Shown: one piece after another, positions 17,365-25,943 of the stretch
Position numbering within the stretch: position 1 is the stretch's first letter
Layout: every line of letters starts with the position of its first letter
Assembly (NCBI GenBank): GCA_016933025.1
Contig: JAFGBT010000001.1
Span: 79,512-143,511 of the forward strand
DNA length: 64,000 bases
Direction: 5' to 3'
Source of the DNA: Spirochaetota bacterium
GTDB taxonomy: Bacteria > Spirochaetota > UBA4802 > UBA5550
Program-made: the position numbers and the translations under genes
The notes under the pieces: generated by a model
The model's input: only the letters and a program-made list of their open reading frames with translations
What the model was told of the DNA's origin: nothing
Database searches by the model: none

Positions 17365-18135
17365 TTATATGACCTTGGCTTCGTTCTTTAACTTCTCGAC
17401 GAGCTTCGCCGCAGCGGTCGCCGCATCGCCCTCTATTATCTCCGCCTTGTGCTCGGACACAGGGAAGAACATTTTGATGAAATCTGTTTTCGATTTCGCG
17501 GTCGCGCCGATATCGGCGGCCTTCTTGACATCAAGCCGCTTCTTCTTGGCTTTCATGATGCCGGGAAGGGTCGGATACCGGGGCTCGTTGATACCGGATT
17601 GCAACGTGAGAACAGCCGGAGCGCTCATCTCAATCACTTCGTTGAGCCCGCCCTCGAGCTCACGGTTAACCGTGAGGGCCGTGCCGTTCACTTCCAGCTT
17701 CTTGACGTTGGTACAATGGGGCCACTTCATGAGATCCGCCATGATAACGCCGGTCACGGCCGCCTGGTCGTCCTCTGCCTGTACGCCAGTAAGTACAAGC
17801 TCAACGTCGCCGATGCTCTCGATGGCTTTCTGCAGGGTGCTGGCGACTACGAAATTGTCGCCGGCCTCTACCTCGGGATCCATGACATGGATGCCCCAGT
17901 CCGCGCCCATGGCAAACGCCTGGCGGATATCCTTAGCCGCCCGATCCGGACCGCAGGTAACGATGACGACTTCGCCGCCGAACTTTTCTTTCAGCTGCAA
18001 TGCCGCCTCAACGGCATAGTTGTCGAAATCATTGATCTTGAAAGCGATCTGAGATTCATCGATTTTTTTGTCGTCAACGATTTTGAACTTCGATTCCATA
18101 TCCGGAACCTGTTTTAGACAAACAGCTATCTTCAT
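17365..18135 (-). CDS. etfB: Electron transfer flavoprotein beta subunit
   Basis: This 256-aa protein is the ETF beta subunit, which binds AMP (or a second FAD in bifurcating forms) and docks to partner dehydrogenases. It begins MKIAVCLKQVPD and contains NDFDNYAVEAALQLKEK, VTCGPDRAAKDIRQAFAMGAD, TGVQAEDDQAAVTGVIMADLM and the recognition-loop region EMSAPAVLTLQSGINEPRYPTLPGIMKAKKK. It is first in the etfBA operon. The sequence alone does not tell whether the ETF bifurcates electrons. Confidence 0.96.
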   Translation of the reverse strand: MKIAVCLKQVPDMESKFKIVDDKKIDESQIAFKINDFDNYAVEAALQLKEKFGGEVVIVTCGPDRAAKDIRQAFAMGADWGIHVMDPEVEAGDNFVVASTLQKAIESIGDVELVLTGVQAEDDQAAVTGVIMADLMKWPHCTNVKKLEVNGTALTVNRELEGGLNEVIEMSAPAVLTLQSGINEPRYPTLPGIMKAKKKRLDVKKAADIGATAKSKTDFIKMFFPVSEHKAEIIEGDAATAAAKLVEKLKNEAKVI

Positions 18136-18344
18136 CTCCTTTCTCCGTTTATTAAAATTTTTATTGAATATATCTTAATATACTAGATGCGTGTGGTGCG
18201 CTCTCGGCGCCCCACGCGCCTTTAGTATTATTTTATGTATAACGCGACATCTAATGTTGTTTCATTCAATTGTGAACATTCTTGAAAACATGGATGCAAT
18301 TGTCAATATTAATAGGCGTCTGATTCCGATTTTTTCAGTAACTA

Positions 18345-18391
18345 CCTCACCCCGCCTCCGGCGCGCCCTTTCCCTCGCGGAGAGGGCTCTA
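18345..18391. repeat. Dispersed C-rich/G-rich intergenic repeat, copy 1
   Basis: The sequence has the pattern CTCACCCCG...CCCTTTCCCTCGCGGAGAGGG, with an inverted CCCTCgCGGAGAGGG core. Related copies are at 18414-18450, 24328-24445 and 39384-39421, all intergenic. Confidence 0.7.
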
Positions 18392-18413
18392 TAATAAATG
18401 TTTTCTTGGGAGC

Positions 18414-18450
18414 TCCCCCTTTCCCTGTGGGAGAGGGGGGGCGGGGGGTA
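18414..18450. repeat. Dispersed C-rich/G-rich intergenic repeat, copy 2
   Basis: CCCCCTTTCCCTGTGGGAGAGGGGG followed by a G-run forms a long imperfect inverted repeat just beyond the end of proS. It is the same family as the copies at 18345, 24328 and 39384. Confidence 0.7.
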
Positions 18451-18460
18451 ATGTTCGACT

Positions 18461-20158
18461 TTATTTCAATAATTCCTTAATCCGGTCAACCAGGGCCTCT
18501 TTATTCACCTTGAATATTTCAGAACCCTTTCTCTGTTTGACCTCTATCTCGCCCGACTGGAAATACGTTTTCCCGATTGTTATCCGTACCGGCACGCCCG
18601 TCAGATCAGCATCGGCAAATTTTACGCCCGGGCTGGCCTTTCGGTCGTCATAGAGGACATCAATGCCGCCGTCGACAAGCATGTCATAGATCGCGTCTGT
18701 CACGGCGATCTCATCGCCGCTCTTGCCGAGACCAACCAGGTGCGCGTCAAACGGAGCGACTGATACCGGCCAGATAATGCCGCGCTCGTCATTGTGCTGC
18801 TCGACTATTGCGGCCATGGTCCTGTTGACGCCGATCCCGTAGCAACCCATTATCGGCGTCACCTCTGCACCGCTTTCATCAAGCACGCTGACGCTCATGG
18901 ATCTTGTGTACTTGTACCCAAGTTTAAAGATGTGGCCCACCTCTATACCCTTCTTCATGTTCATGGCCGATCCGCATCGCGGGCAGGGGTCACCCTGCTC
19001 GGCGCAGGTAATATCCGCCTCCTCCTGTATCGAAAAATCGCGGCCGGGACTGACTCCTTCGTAATGCACATCTTTCTTGTTGGCACCGGTTATGCCGTTC
19101 ACCACGTGCTTAACCGAAATATCAAAGACCATTCGGATGTTTTTCGTCGTCACCGGCCCGGCGAAACCGACGGGCGCCCCCGTGGTTTCAACGACCACTT
19201 CGTCTGGTGCCAGCTCGACCGCGGCCGCCCCCGCCGCACGCGCGAGCTTCTGCTCGTTGATCTCACGGTCCCCGGTGACCACCGCCATGACCGTCTTCCC
19301 GTCAGCGAGGTATACGATGCTCTTTAAAAATCGATCAGCGGAGCACTTGAAAAAGCCGGCCAGGTCGTCAATGGTTTTCACATCGGGCGTCGCCACTTCA
19401 GAAAGAGGCTTCGGCTTATCCCCTTTCTTATTATCGGGTCTCCTGTACTCAGCCTTCTCCCGGTTCGCCTTGTAGCCGCACGCATCGCAGATAAGCAGCG
19501 ACTCCTCGCCGACCTCGGACGCGACCATGAATTCCTCTGAGTCGCTGCCGCCCATGGCTCCCGTGTCGGCCTCCACCGGGATGGTATCGAGGCCGCAGCG
19601 CTCGAATATTCTCCGGTACGCGGCGCGCATCGACTGGTACGATGCTTCCAGGCCCTTTTCGTCCATATCGAAGGAATAGGCATCCTTCATGATGAACTCC
19701 TTGCTCCGTATCACGCCAAACCTCGGCCGTATCTCGTCCCGAAATTTGGTGTTGATCTGGTATACGTTTACCGGCAGGTCGCGGTATGATGATATAATGT
19801 TGCGCACGGCCGCCGTGAATGCCTCCTCGTGGGTCGGCGCAAGGGCGTATTCCAATCCGTTTCTGTCGCGAATACGAAACATTTCCGGCCCCATGGTTTC
19901 CCACCTTCCCGACTCCCTCCAGAGATCAGCGGCGGTGAGCTCCGGCATCAGGAATTCTAGGGCGCCCGTGCGGTCCATCTCCTCGCGCACGATCCCCATT
20001 ATTTTTCGGAGAACCCGCCAGCCCATGGGGAGATAGACATACATGCCGGCCGACTCCTTGCGGATCAGCCCGGCCCGTATCATCAGCCGGTGGCTCAGCA
20101 CCACCGCATCTGAGGGGTCTTCCTTGAGTGTCGGGAGGATATATCTGGATAGTTTCAT
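18461..20158 (-). CDS. proS: Prolyl-tRNA synthetase (bacterial type)
   Basis: This 565-aa class II synthetase charges proline. The N-terminus MKLSRYILPTLKEDPSDA, the MIRAGLIRKESAGMYVYLPMGWRVL block and the motif-2 region (FRDEIRPRFGVIRSKEFIMKDAYSF) are typical. An editing (INS) domain lies at about 225-390, including VTGDREINEQKLARA and GPVTTKNIRMVFD, so this is the bacterial-type enzyme that clears mischarged alanine. Motif 3 (MGCYGIGVNRTMAAI) and the C-terminal anticodon domain follow. A perfect 16-bp-arm hairpin lies 31 bases upstream of the start. Confidence 0.96.
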   Translation of the reverse strand: MKLSRYILPTLKEDPSDAVVLSHRLMIRAGLIRKESAGMYVYLPMGWRVLRKIMGIVREEMDRTGALEFLMPELTAADLWRESGRWETMGPEMFRIRDRNGLEYALAPTHEEAFTAAVRNIISSYRDLPVNVYQINTKFRDEIRPRFGVIRSKEFIMKDAYSFDMDEKGLEASYQSMRAAYRRIFERCGLDTIPVEADTGAMGGSDSEEFMVASEVGEESLLICDACGYKANREKAEYRRPDNKKGDKPKPLSEVATPDVKTIDDLAGFFKCSADRFLKSIVYLADGKTVMAVVTGDREINEQKLARAAGAAAVELAPDEVVVETTGAPVGFAGPVTTKNIRMVFDISVKHVVNGITGANKKDVHYEGVSPGRDFSIQEEADITCAEQGDPCPRCGSAMNMKKGIEVGHIFKLGYKYTRSMSVSVLDESGAEVTPIMGCYGIGVNRTMAAIVEQHNDERGIIWPVSVAPFDAHLVGLGKSGDEIAVTDAIYDMLVDGGIDVLYDDRKASPGVKFADADLTGVPVRITIGKTYFQSGEIEVKQRKGSEIFKVNKEALVDRIKELLK

Positions 20159-20189
20159 GGCGTATTCCTTTATTTGGAATATTCAACAT

Positions 20190-20221
20190 CCGAAGGCGCG
20201 GTTGCGCAACCGCGCCTTCGG
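20190..20221. repeat. 32-bp perfect palindrome (GCGCGGTT hairpin group)
   Basis: CCGAAGGCGCGGTTGC is followed directly by its reverse complement. It lies in the divergent gap between proS and the DUF6873 gene. No T-run follows on either strand. Its core GGCGCGGTT...AACCGCGCC matches the hairpin at 16343-16384. Confidence 0.75.
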
Positions 20222-20313
20222 GATCGTGCATTAAAAAATGATTTAAAAACAGCTTGCATATCATAATCATTACATGAGAAAATCCATGTCAATTCTTTTT
20301 GGGCGAAGGAGAC

Positions 20314-21012
20314 ATGAACCGAATAGCCATAATCAGCCCTGACGCATCCGTGGAAATACTGAAAAACCTAAGGGCGCTCGACATCGAGCCGATTGCGATT
20401 CCGAGGACTGACCGCGTGTCACCGCAGATCTCCGGACATCCTGATATTCAGCTCTTCTTGCATGCCGGCCGTTTCTATTGCCACCCGGACATATCGCCGT
20501 CATTCCTGAATGAGATTGAGCGATACGCAGAGACCGTCATCTGCCCGACTCGCCTCGATCGGCACTACCCGGCCGATATACCCTACAATATCGCTTGCGT
20601 GGGAAGTGTTGCCCTGCATCATCATACGCATATCGATCCCCTTGTTTCCAGCATCCTGCAATCGGAGCTCATAAAAACAATCGGCGTCAGCCAGGGCTAT
20701 GTTAAATGCTCAACCCTGATAGTTGATGACCGTTCCATTATAACCGCTGATTCCTCAATTAATCAGGCGGCCCTTGCCGCTGGGCTCTCTTCACTGGTAA
20801 TACGTCCGGGCGCAATTGACCTTCCGGGGCATGCGTACGGATTTATCGGCGGGGCCACCGGACTCGCTGAGGACACCATGCTCTGCACCGGCACGCTCAG
20901 ATTTCATCCGGATTACGAGCCCATACTCAGATATATTTCCGAACGCGGGAAAAGGCTCGTCTCACTTAGCAAATCGCGGGCCGTTGACTTGGGAACGATA
21001 TACATATTCTGA
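20314..21012 (+). CDS. DUF6873 family protein (amidinotransferase-like fold)
   Basis: This 232-aa protein resembles the DUF6873 family, related to the guanidine-group-modifying enzyme fold. Visible landmarks are the HPDIQLFLHAGRFYCHP segment at about 44-60, IACVGSVALHHHTHID at about 92-107, QGYVKCSTLIVDDRSIITAD near 129-148 and the glycine-rich LPGHAYGFIGGATGLAEDTM near 170-189. Asp, His and Cys residues are present, but I cannot assign a catalytic set. The ATG at 20314 follows AAGGAG at ideal spacing, which rules out an earlier TTG. It is a single plus-strand gene divergent from proS. Confidence 0.7.
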   Translation: MNRIAIISPDASVEILKNLRALDIEPIAIPRTDRVSPQISGHPDIQLFLHAGRFYCHPDISPSFLNEIERYAETVICPTRLDRHYPADIPYNIACVGSVALHHHTHIDPLVSSILQSELIKTIGVSQGYVKCSTLIVDDRSIITADSSINQAALAAGLSSLVIRPGAIDLPGHAYGFIGGATGLAEDTMLCTGTLRFHPDYEPILRYISERGKRLVSLSKSRAVDLGTIYIF

Positions 21013-21102
21013 CACACCCCGGCGAGCCTATGGGTATGCAGGATCCAGTCCCTCCGTTCGAAGGCATGTGTCTCCTCTTTGCGCTGGAGCGCCCGTACGC
21101 CA

Positions 21103-21891
21103 TTATTTGCCGTTGTTGTTGATTATTGCCCGATAGAAATCGTGCCCGCTGAAGTTGAATAAGTACTTGGCCTTAAATAGATCAAAGGATTTTCCGCATC
21201 CGGCTTTTGCGTCGTCTTTAGATTCGTCCGGGATTACAAGATATTTATCTCTATCCTTTTTCGGGACAACAACAAACACGGTCTCATTAAAGGTGTCAGT
21301 GTATTGAATTATCACTTCCTTTTTTCTTCGGAAATTTTTTGAAGACAGACGTTTTTTTATTCCCGGAAAATCTTTTATCGCGGCGCTCACGTCAACGTAT
21401 TTGCTGTCTTTAAGCATTCCGCAGTGAAAGGTCAAAACCTCGTTGGAGAGCTGGAAGCTTGTATTAAATTCCGCCGCTGTCTTGGCAACCATATCGCGAA
21501 CTCGTATCGTCACATCGCAAAAACCTGACCGGTACACTTCGCCGATCGGGACTCTGAAATAAATCGGCAGCGAACCCTCGGCCGGCATTGAGCCGTCAAT
21601 GGCATTTGTTGCGTCAAGATTTAGTTGCGGGATTATTATATCCGCCTGAAACACGACCTTCTTGGACTCGTCAGGCTGCAGGCCCTTCACTTCGATGTTA
21701 ACAAAAACCAAATCCCCTTCTTTAAAGGACTTGTCTTTTTTCATCGGGCCGAACTCTTCAAGAGAGATGCTGGCCAGCTCTATTGCCAGTCGCCCCCGGG
21801 GCAAAACTTCCGGCTGTTTCGGTTCATCCTTGGCTGATAGCGGGATTGCGATCATGTATACGATGAGAACAATTGAAGATATCTTCCGCAT
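21103..21891 (-). CDS. Exported protein of unknown function
   Basis: This 262-aa protein has a signal peptide (MRKISSIVLIVYMIAIPLSA) and a mature part of beta-rich character. It includes a VFVNIEVKGLQPDESKKVVFQADI segment like a pilin-chaperone or immunoglobulin-type fold, and three Cys residues (two near 143-176 and one at about 235). I do not recognise a family. The start at 21891 is chosen because GGAG lies six bases upstream; an earlier in-frame ATG at 21906 provides that GGAG. No operon partner is evident, as the neighbouring plus-strand genes face towards and away from it. Confidence 0.65.
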   Translation of the reverse strand: MRKISSIVLIVYMIAIPLSAKDEPKQPEVLPRGRLAIELASISLEEFGPMKKDKSFKEGDLVFVNIEVKGLQPDESKKVVFQADIIIPQLNLDATNAIDGSMPAEGSLPIYFRVPIGEVYRSGFCDVTIRVRDMVAKTAAEFNTSFQLSNEVLTFHCGMLKDSKYVDVSAAIKDFPGIKKRLSSKNFRRKKEVIIQYTDTFNETVFVVVPKKDRDKYLVIPDESKDDAKAGCGKSFDLFKAKYLFNFSGHDFYRAIINNNGK

Positions 21892-22134
21892 GTTATTCTC
21901 CATCACGAATGTAGAAATTAAGCCCCATAGTGCATTGAAGGTATTGCTCCGGGTAATTGTTTAACAATACAGCTCCGGTTGCTTACAATTATCATGCCAA
22001 TAACATGCTAAATTATCAACCTTTTTTTCATTATAGATCCAGGTCCCTTCTTAGAACTATATATCTAATATTAAAATATCAGTTGCTTATTTAAAAATAT
22101 TATCGGAAGAATGACACGAGAGGAAATGAAATAG

Positions 22135-22689
22135 ATGAAAGCGCCGGTTCCGGTCCCGAGCGAGAGTGAATGCTTCGTAATTATGAAGCGCTTTAATATG
22201 CTCGACAATATTATCGACCATTCAATACAGGTCAAGAACGTGTCTATGGCCCTGGTGGACAACCTCAAGGACCCGGACGTCGTACAGGCGAGCCTGGTCC
22301 TGGCGTCCGCGCTCCTTCACGATATCGCGAAGACACGGACAATCGGCACGAGGGAGCTCAGGCACGATATCCTCGGCGGCGAAATCATGAGGGAAATGGG
22401 GTACGAGGCCATTGCGATGGCCGTGGAATCTCATGTCGTCTTCAACGGGTTCATGCCCTTCGGGGACCTTGAGGAACGGGAGATCGTGTTCTACGCGGAC
22501 AAGCGAGTAATGCATGACCGTATCGTATCGATCGACGATCGTGTGGACGACCTGGTAGAGCGCTACGGGATAAACGAGCACATCATCACCCTCATCACTG
22601 AAAACAAGAATTTCATTCTGGCCCTCGAGCGCAAGCTCCAGAGCTTCCTCGCCAGGGACATTGAGGAGATTCTCGCCGAGCTATGCTGA
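22135..22689 (+). CDS. HD-domain phosphohydrolase-like protein
   Basis: This 184-aa protein has an HD domain: His29, the His62-Asp63 pair in ALLHDIAKT, a further His at 100 in AVESHVVF and Asp in FYADKRV near 122. HD proteins of this size hydrolyse phosphate esters of nucleotides or other small molecules using a metal pair; the substrate is unknown here. Its stop codon overlaps the start of the next gene by seven bases, which indicates translational coupling to the radical SAM protein. Confidence 0.83.
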   Translation: MKAPVPVPSESECFVIMKRFNMLDNIIDHSIQVKNVSMALVDNLKDPDVVQASLVLASALLHDIAKTRTIGTRELRHDILGGEIMREMGYEAIAMAVESHVVFNGFMPFGDLEEREIVFYADKRVMHDRIVSIDDRVDDLVERYGINEHIITLITENKNFILALERKLQSFLARDIEEILAELC

Positions 22690-24323
22690 AGTTCTGCATC
22701 CTTGACTGCTACGTAGACGAGCCGGCCTGCTTCGGCGTCCCCCCCTTCATCTCGCCCTATCCCCGGTACCTGTTTGGCGCGCTTGTCGGGGCTGGCGTCG
22801 AACCGGAATGTATCGATTACATCACCATTGATCACCTTCGCGAAAAAAATTATCTGCTCGATGATGTCTACGCCATGGTGTTCCTCATCGGCGGAGCCGT
22901 TGTCCCGGGGAGATATCTTGGCAGTAAAATCGGCACCCTCGCTGAAATCCGACGCATTACGGATCGCAACAGCGCACAGCCATTCGCCATCGGCGGTCTG
23001 ATAAGCCACATCATCCGGGCCGGGCCGGGTGTGACCCCGGTACTGAACGACATCGAGGAATTCGCCTACCGGTTCGCGCGCGGTGAGCCGGCCGATCTAC
23101 AACGATCGCCTGCGCAGATCGCACGCTGGGCGGTCGACGGTGCCGCCGTGGTGCGCCGCCACCCCCGGTTCCCGCATGTCATATGCGAAATAGAGACCTC
23201 GCGCGGCTGCCCGCGGGAGTCTCACTGCTCTTTCTGCTCCGAGGGCCTTTTCCCCAGAGTCGAGTTCAGGGATGCCGGGGACATCATTTCGGAAATCGAC
23301 TCCCTTATCGCAGCCGGCGTCACCCGCTTCAGGATCGGACGACAGGCGGACATACTCCAGTACCGATCAGATTGCTCGTCCTTCAAGCACGGTTTCCCCA
23401 CGCCCGCGATCGGGCCGATTCGAGAGCTCCTTGCCGAACTGCGCGGCCGGATTGCCGGCGGCCTCATCCGGGTGCTCAATATTGACAACGCCAACCCTGG
23501 AACGATCGCGCGCTTCCCGGCTGAGTCGGGGATGATCCTGGAAGAGCTCGTAAAAACAATTACACCGGGCGACACCATGGCGCTGGGGGTGGAGTCATTT
23601 GACGATCTTGTGGTCTCCAGAAACAATCTGAAGGCGACTGCCGAAGAATCTATCAGAGCCGTTGAAACCGTCAACCGCATAGGCGGCACCAGGGCCGTTT
23701 CAGTGCCCATACTTCTTCCCGGCGTGAACCTGCTCCACGGTCTCCCCGGTGAATCCGTCCGCACCTTTGAGACGAATTATCGCAGGCTCGTGGAGATCGG
23801 TGAGCGCGGCCTGCTGATCAAACGCATCAACATCCGCCAGGTCCTTCCCTTCCCGGGAACGCCGCTCTACCGAATGACAGAATCATTCACGCGGCCCGTG
23901 GAGAACCGTTTCAGATTCTACCGTGATAAAATCCGGTCTGATGTCGAGAGCCCGATGCTTCGCACTATCTATCCGGTCGGGACTGTCCTCCGCGACTTGC
24001 AAATTCTCGAGACGCGCATGGGATATTCGTACGGCAAGCAGATCTCGAGTTATTCAATCACCGCGAAGTTCCCGATTCTACTGCCTGACATGAGTTTCCA
24101 CGATGCCGTGGTCATCGGCCATCGCGAGCGATCGGTAATCGCTCTTCCGTTACCCGTCAACATCAACGCCCTTTCCCAAAAATCCCTCTCGCTCATACCC
24201 GGCATCGGGAAAAAACGTGCCACAGATATCGTGCTGCAAAGGCCGTTCAAGACAATTGATGATGCGGGAGAATTGCTTAAAGATGTTGACGGGGAGATCA
24301 AAAAGAATATAAAAATCCTGTAG
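22683..24323 (+). CDS. Radical SAM protein with C-terminal helix-hairpin-helix
   Basis: This 546-aa protein resembles the COG1031 type of radical SAM enzyme. An N-terminal domain (about 1-150) may be a Rossmann/B12-like fold. The radical SAM core starts at IETSRGCPRESHCSFCSEG with Cys176, Cys182 and Cys185, an unusual CX5CX2C spacing instead of CX3CX2C. The C-terminus has a helix-hairpin-helix (LSLIPGIGKKRATDIVLQRPF) of the kind that binds nucleic acid. Together these suggest modification of a nucleic acid, but no substrate is known to me. It is coupled to the HD gene upstream by overlap. Confidence 0.82.
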   Translation: MLKFCILDCYVDEPACFGVPPFISPYPRYLFGALVGAGVEPECIDYITIDHLREKNYLLDDVYAMVFLIGGAVVPGRYLGSKIGTLAEIRRITDRNSAQPFAIGGLISHIIRAGPGVTPVLNDIEEFAYRFARGEPADLQRSPAQIARWAVDGAAVVRRHPRFPHVICEIETSRGCPRESHCSFCSEGLFPRVEFRDAGDIISEIDSLIAAGVTRFRIGRQADILQYRSDCSSFKHGFPTPAIGPIRELLAELRGRIAGGLIRVLNIDNANPGTIARFPAESGMILEELVKTITPGDTMALGVESFDDLVVSRNNLKATAEESIRAVETVNRIGGTRAVSVPILLPGVNLLHGLPGESVRTFETNYRRLVEIGERGLLIKRINIRQVLPFPGTPLYRMTESFTRPVENRFRFYRDKIRSDVESPMLRTIYPVGTVLRDLQILETRMGYSYGKQISSYSITAKFPILLPDMSFHDAVVIGHRERSVIALPLPVNINALSQKSLSLIPGIGKKRATDIVLQRPFKTIDDAGELLKDVDGEIKKNIKIL

Positions 24324-24327
24324 GAAT

Positions 24328-24445
24328 CAAGCCCCCTAAATCCCCCAGCGGGGGATTCGCCCTCACGCCCAGCCCCTCTCCCGAAGGGAGAGGGGAGAAG
24401 TATTGTATATTTTCTTCAAGCCCCCCTCTGGGGGGTTGGGGGGAT
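24328..24445. repeat. Dispersed C-rich/G-rich intergenic repeats, copies 3a-3c
   Basis: Three adjacent inverted elements follow the radical SAM gene: CCCCCTAAATCCCCCAGCGG..., CTCACGCCCAGCCCCTCTCCCGAAGGGAGAGGGG (read in two parts), and a CCCCCCTCTGGGGGG hairpin with a G-run. They belong to the family at 18345 and 39384. They may also help terminate the converging genes. Confidence 0.7.
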
Positions 24446-24463
24446 GATTACCAGAGGAATCTA

Positions 24464-24790
24464 CTAATATTTCTTTCTCTCTCTGTCGTGGTTGAGACGA
24501 TTCATGACATAGAGAGCCGCGTACGCACCGATGAACCCTGCTATGACATTCACTCCGATGCCGCGTGACAAAAATTCTAGTATGGTAACCGATATATTGT
24601 AGAAAAGATAATCAAGCACATACCCGCCGATGATGGCGCCAATAAATCCGACAACCAGGCCGCCGATATAGCCGCCGAACAGGTCACGCTTGCGGATATT
24701 GTAATATATGAACGATACTACGCCTCCCAGCGCAAGGAATATAGCTATTGCTTTGAGCACATTCAAAAACCCTCTCAACCCTTCTACCAT
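24464..24790 (-). CDS. Small glycine-rich membrane protein (GlsB/YeaQ/YmgE-like)
   Basis: This 108-aa protein has three hydrophobic segments at about 13-30, 39-62 and 70-95, with glycine-zipper patterns such as GGYIGGLVVGFIGAIIGGYVLDYL. That pattern is common in transglycosylase-associated GlsB/YeaQ/YmgE proteins, but this protein is longer and the match is only of general character. It ends in a charged cytoplasmic tail (NHDRERKKY). No operon partner is evident. Confidence 0.6.
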   Translation of the reverse strand: MVEGLRGFLNVLKAIAIFLALGGVVSFIYYNIRKRDLFGGYIGGLVVGFIGAIIGGYVLDYLFYNISVTILEFLSRGIGVNVIAGFIGAYAALYVMNRLNHDRERKKY

Positions 24791-24883
24791 GATTACACCT
24801 CTCGACTTGCCTGTTGTATGTATTTCACTGCCGCAAACAATCCATGCTCAACCCATAAGAATCAGTGCGTCCGGCCTGTCCAG

Positions 24884-25489
24884 CTAAAAAAACAGCTCCC
24901 CCTTGCCTTCCCGGATTATAACCGGCTCGCCCTCCGAGAGGTCTATCACCGTTGACGGTTCAGATATTTGGGGACCGGCGTCTATAACGAGGTCTACCTC
25001 GTTTCGGTACATCTTTTCCAGGTCGCGCGGCTCTACAATATATTCTCCGCTTAACGTGTTCACGCTTGCTGACATAATCGGCCGCCCGAGCGTCCTTACC
25101 AGCTCAAGCGCGATCCTGTTGTCCGGTATCCTTACTCCGATCGTCTTTTGGTTTGTAATGGCGACCCTCGGCACCAGCTTTGTCGCCTTGAATATCAGCG
25201 TATAGGGTCCGGGGAACGCCTTCTTCATAATCTTAAATGCTCTGTCTGAAATGTTTTTGACGTAATCGCTGATCTCCGAGATGTCGCTGAAAATGAAACT
25301 GAGCGGCTTGTTTCGTCCTATACGTTTCAGCCAGTAAATTTTTTCAATAGCCCTCTTGTCATTGATATCACATCCATAGGCATAGACAGTGTCAGTCGGA
25401 TAAATGATGACACCGCCCTGCTCCAGTATATCCACGGCCTTTTCAACAAGTCGTTTCTGTGGATTCTGCTCGTTAATAACAAAAATCAT
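24884..25489 (-). CDS. YciO/Sua5/YrdC-family threonylcarbamoyl-AMP synthase-like protein
   Basis: This 201-aa protein has the YrdC-like fold that makes threonylcarbamoyl-AMP for tRNA t6A synthesis, or binds RNA in YciO. Landmarks are GGVIIYPTDTVYAYGCDI at about 23-40, KRIGRNKPLSFI at about 53-64, FPGPYTLIFKAT at about 88-99, KTIGVRIPDN at about 111-120 and STVIDLSEGEPVIIREGKG near the end. The N-terminus MIFVINEQNPQKRLVEKA closely matches YciO, so I use the ATG at 25489. ATGs at 25528 and 25570 would add residues that do not match the family. It lacks the C-terminal Sua5 domain. Confidence 0.85.
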   Translation of the reverse strand: MIFVINEQNPQKRLVEKAVDILEQGGVIIYPTDTVYAYGCDINDKRAIEKIYWLKRIGRNKPLSFIFSDISEISDYVKNISDRAFKIMKKAFPGPYTLIFKATKLVPRVAITNQKTIGVRIPDNRIALELVRTLGRPIMSASVNTLSGEYIVEPRDLEKMYRNEVDLVIDAGPQISEPSTVIDLSEGEPVIIREGKGELFF

Positions 25490-25943
25490 TGTTCCCGTGC
25501 AACTCAGGACTCCTGTTGTTCCTATCATGGAATCCTCATTTTTATAAATTAATATTCTCGTACCTGCCATCTTTTTTTTATAATAGTAAAGATGACTAAA
25601 AGATAGATGTTTATATTATCGTAATAATGGGCTTAAAATTTAATTAAACAAAACAGGTATGAAAGTCAGCATATCATAAATCGATGATAGAATAAAAAAG
25701 GCTTTTGCATGAGTGCAGCTGCAAAAGCCTTCAACCTGGTAAATTTATGATAGGAGTGTATCATTAATCAACATTTATATAATCGGATATATCCTGATAT
25801 TATTTAATATTTTTTCTGTGACATTCAAAAAATTATGTCCAAAACGTATCTTTTTCCTGATTTCATTGTCCATTTAAACAAAAAATGCTTGCTTAAATAA
25901 AAATAGGACAAAATCTAATCATAGAATCGTAGGAGGACTTTTG
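25490..25943. other. A/T-rich gap with a strong orphan hairpin
   Basis: No coding gene of convincing quality is seen here; the YciO gene may have longer in-frame starts in the first 80 bases. The notable element is a 12-bp perfect hairpin at 25697-25730. A ribosome-binding site AGGAGG at 25931-25936 belongs to the DUF1573 gene. Confidence 0.6.
25697..25730 (-). terminator. Hairpin with T-run on the minus strand, no obvious upstream gene
   Basis: AAGGCTTTTGCA pairs perfectly with TGCAAAAGCCTT across a ten-base loop, and the minus strand continues with T6. It looks like an intrinsic terminator for a minus-strand transcript, but no minus-strand gene lies upstream before 25943, so it may end a small RNA. 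Confidence 0.6.

Larger units (their letters stand above)
18136..18460. other. Intergenic region between proS and etfB with a hairpin and C-rich repeats
   Basis: No gene is seen here. An imperfect 13-bp stem (18189-18201 with 18207-18219, one mismatch) lies about 55 bases upstream of etfB without a T-run. Two C/G-rich repeat copies fill the proS-proximal part. Confidence 0.6.

Noticed and set aside
17449..18117. Long open frame opposite etfB
   Set aside because: It is a shadow of a strongly conserved gene and shows no family features or ribosome-binding site.
18345..18450. C-rich elements as a CRISPR array
   Set aside because: The units are self-complementary, not equal in length, and have no regular spacers.
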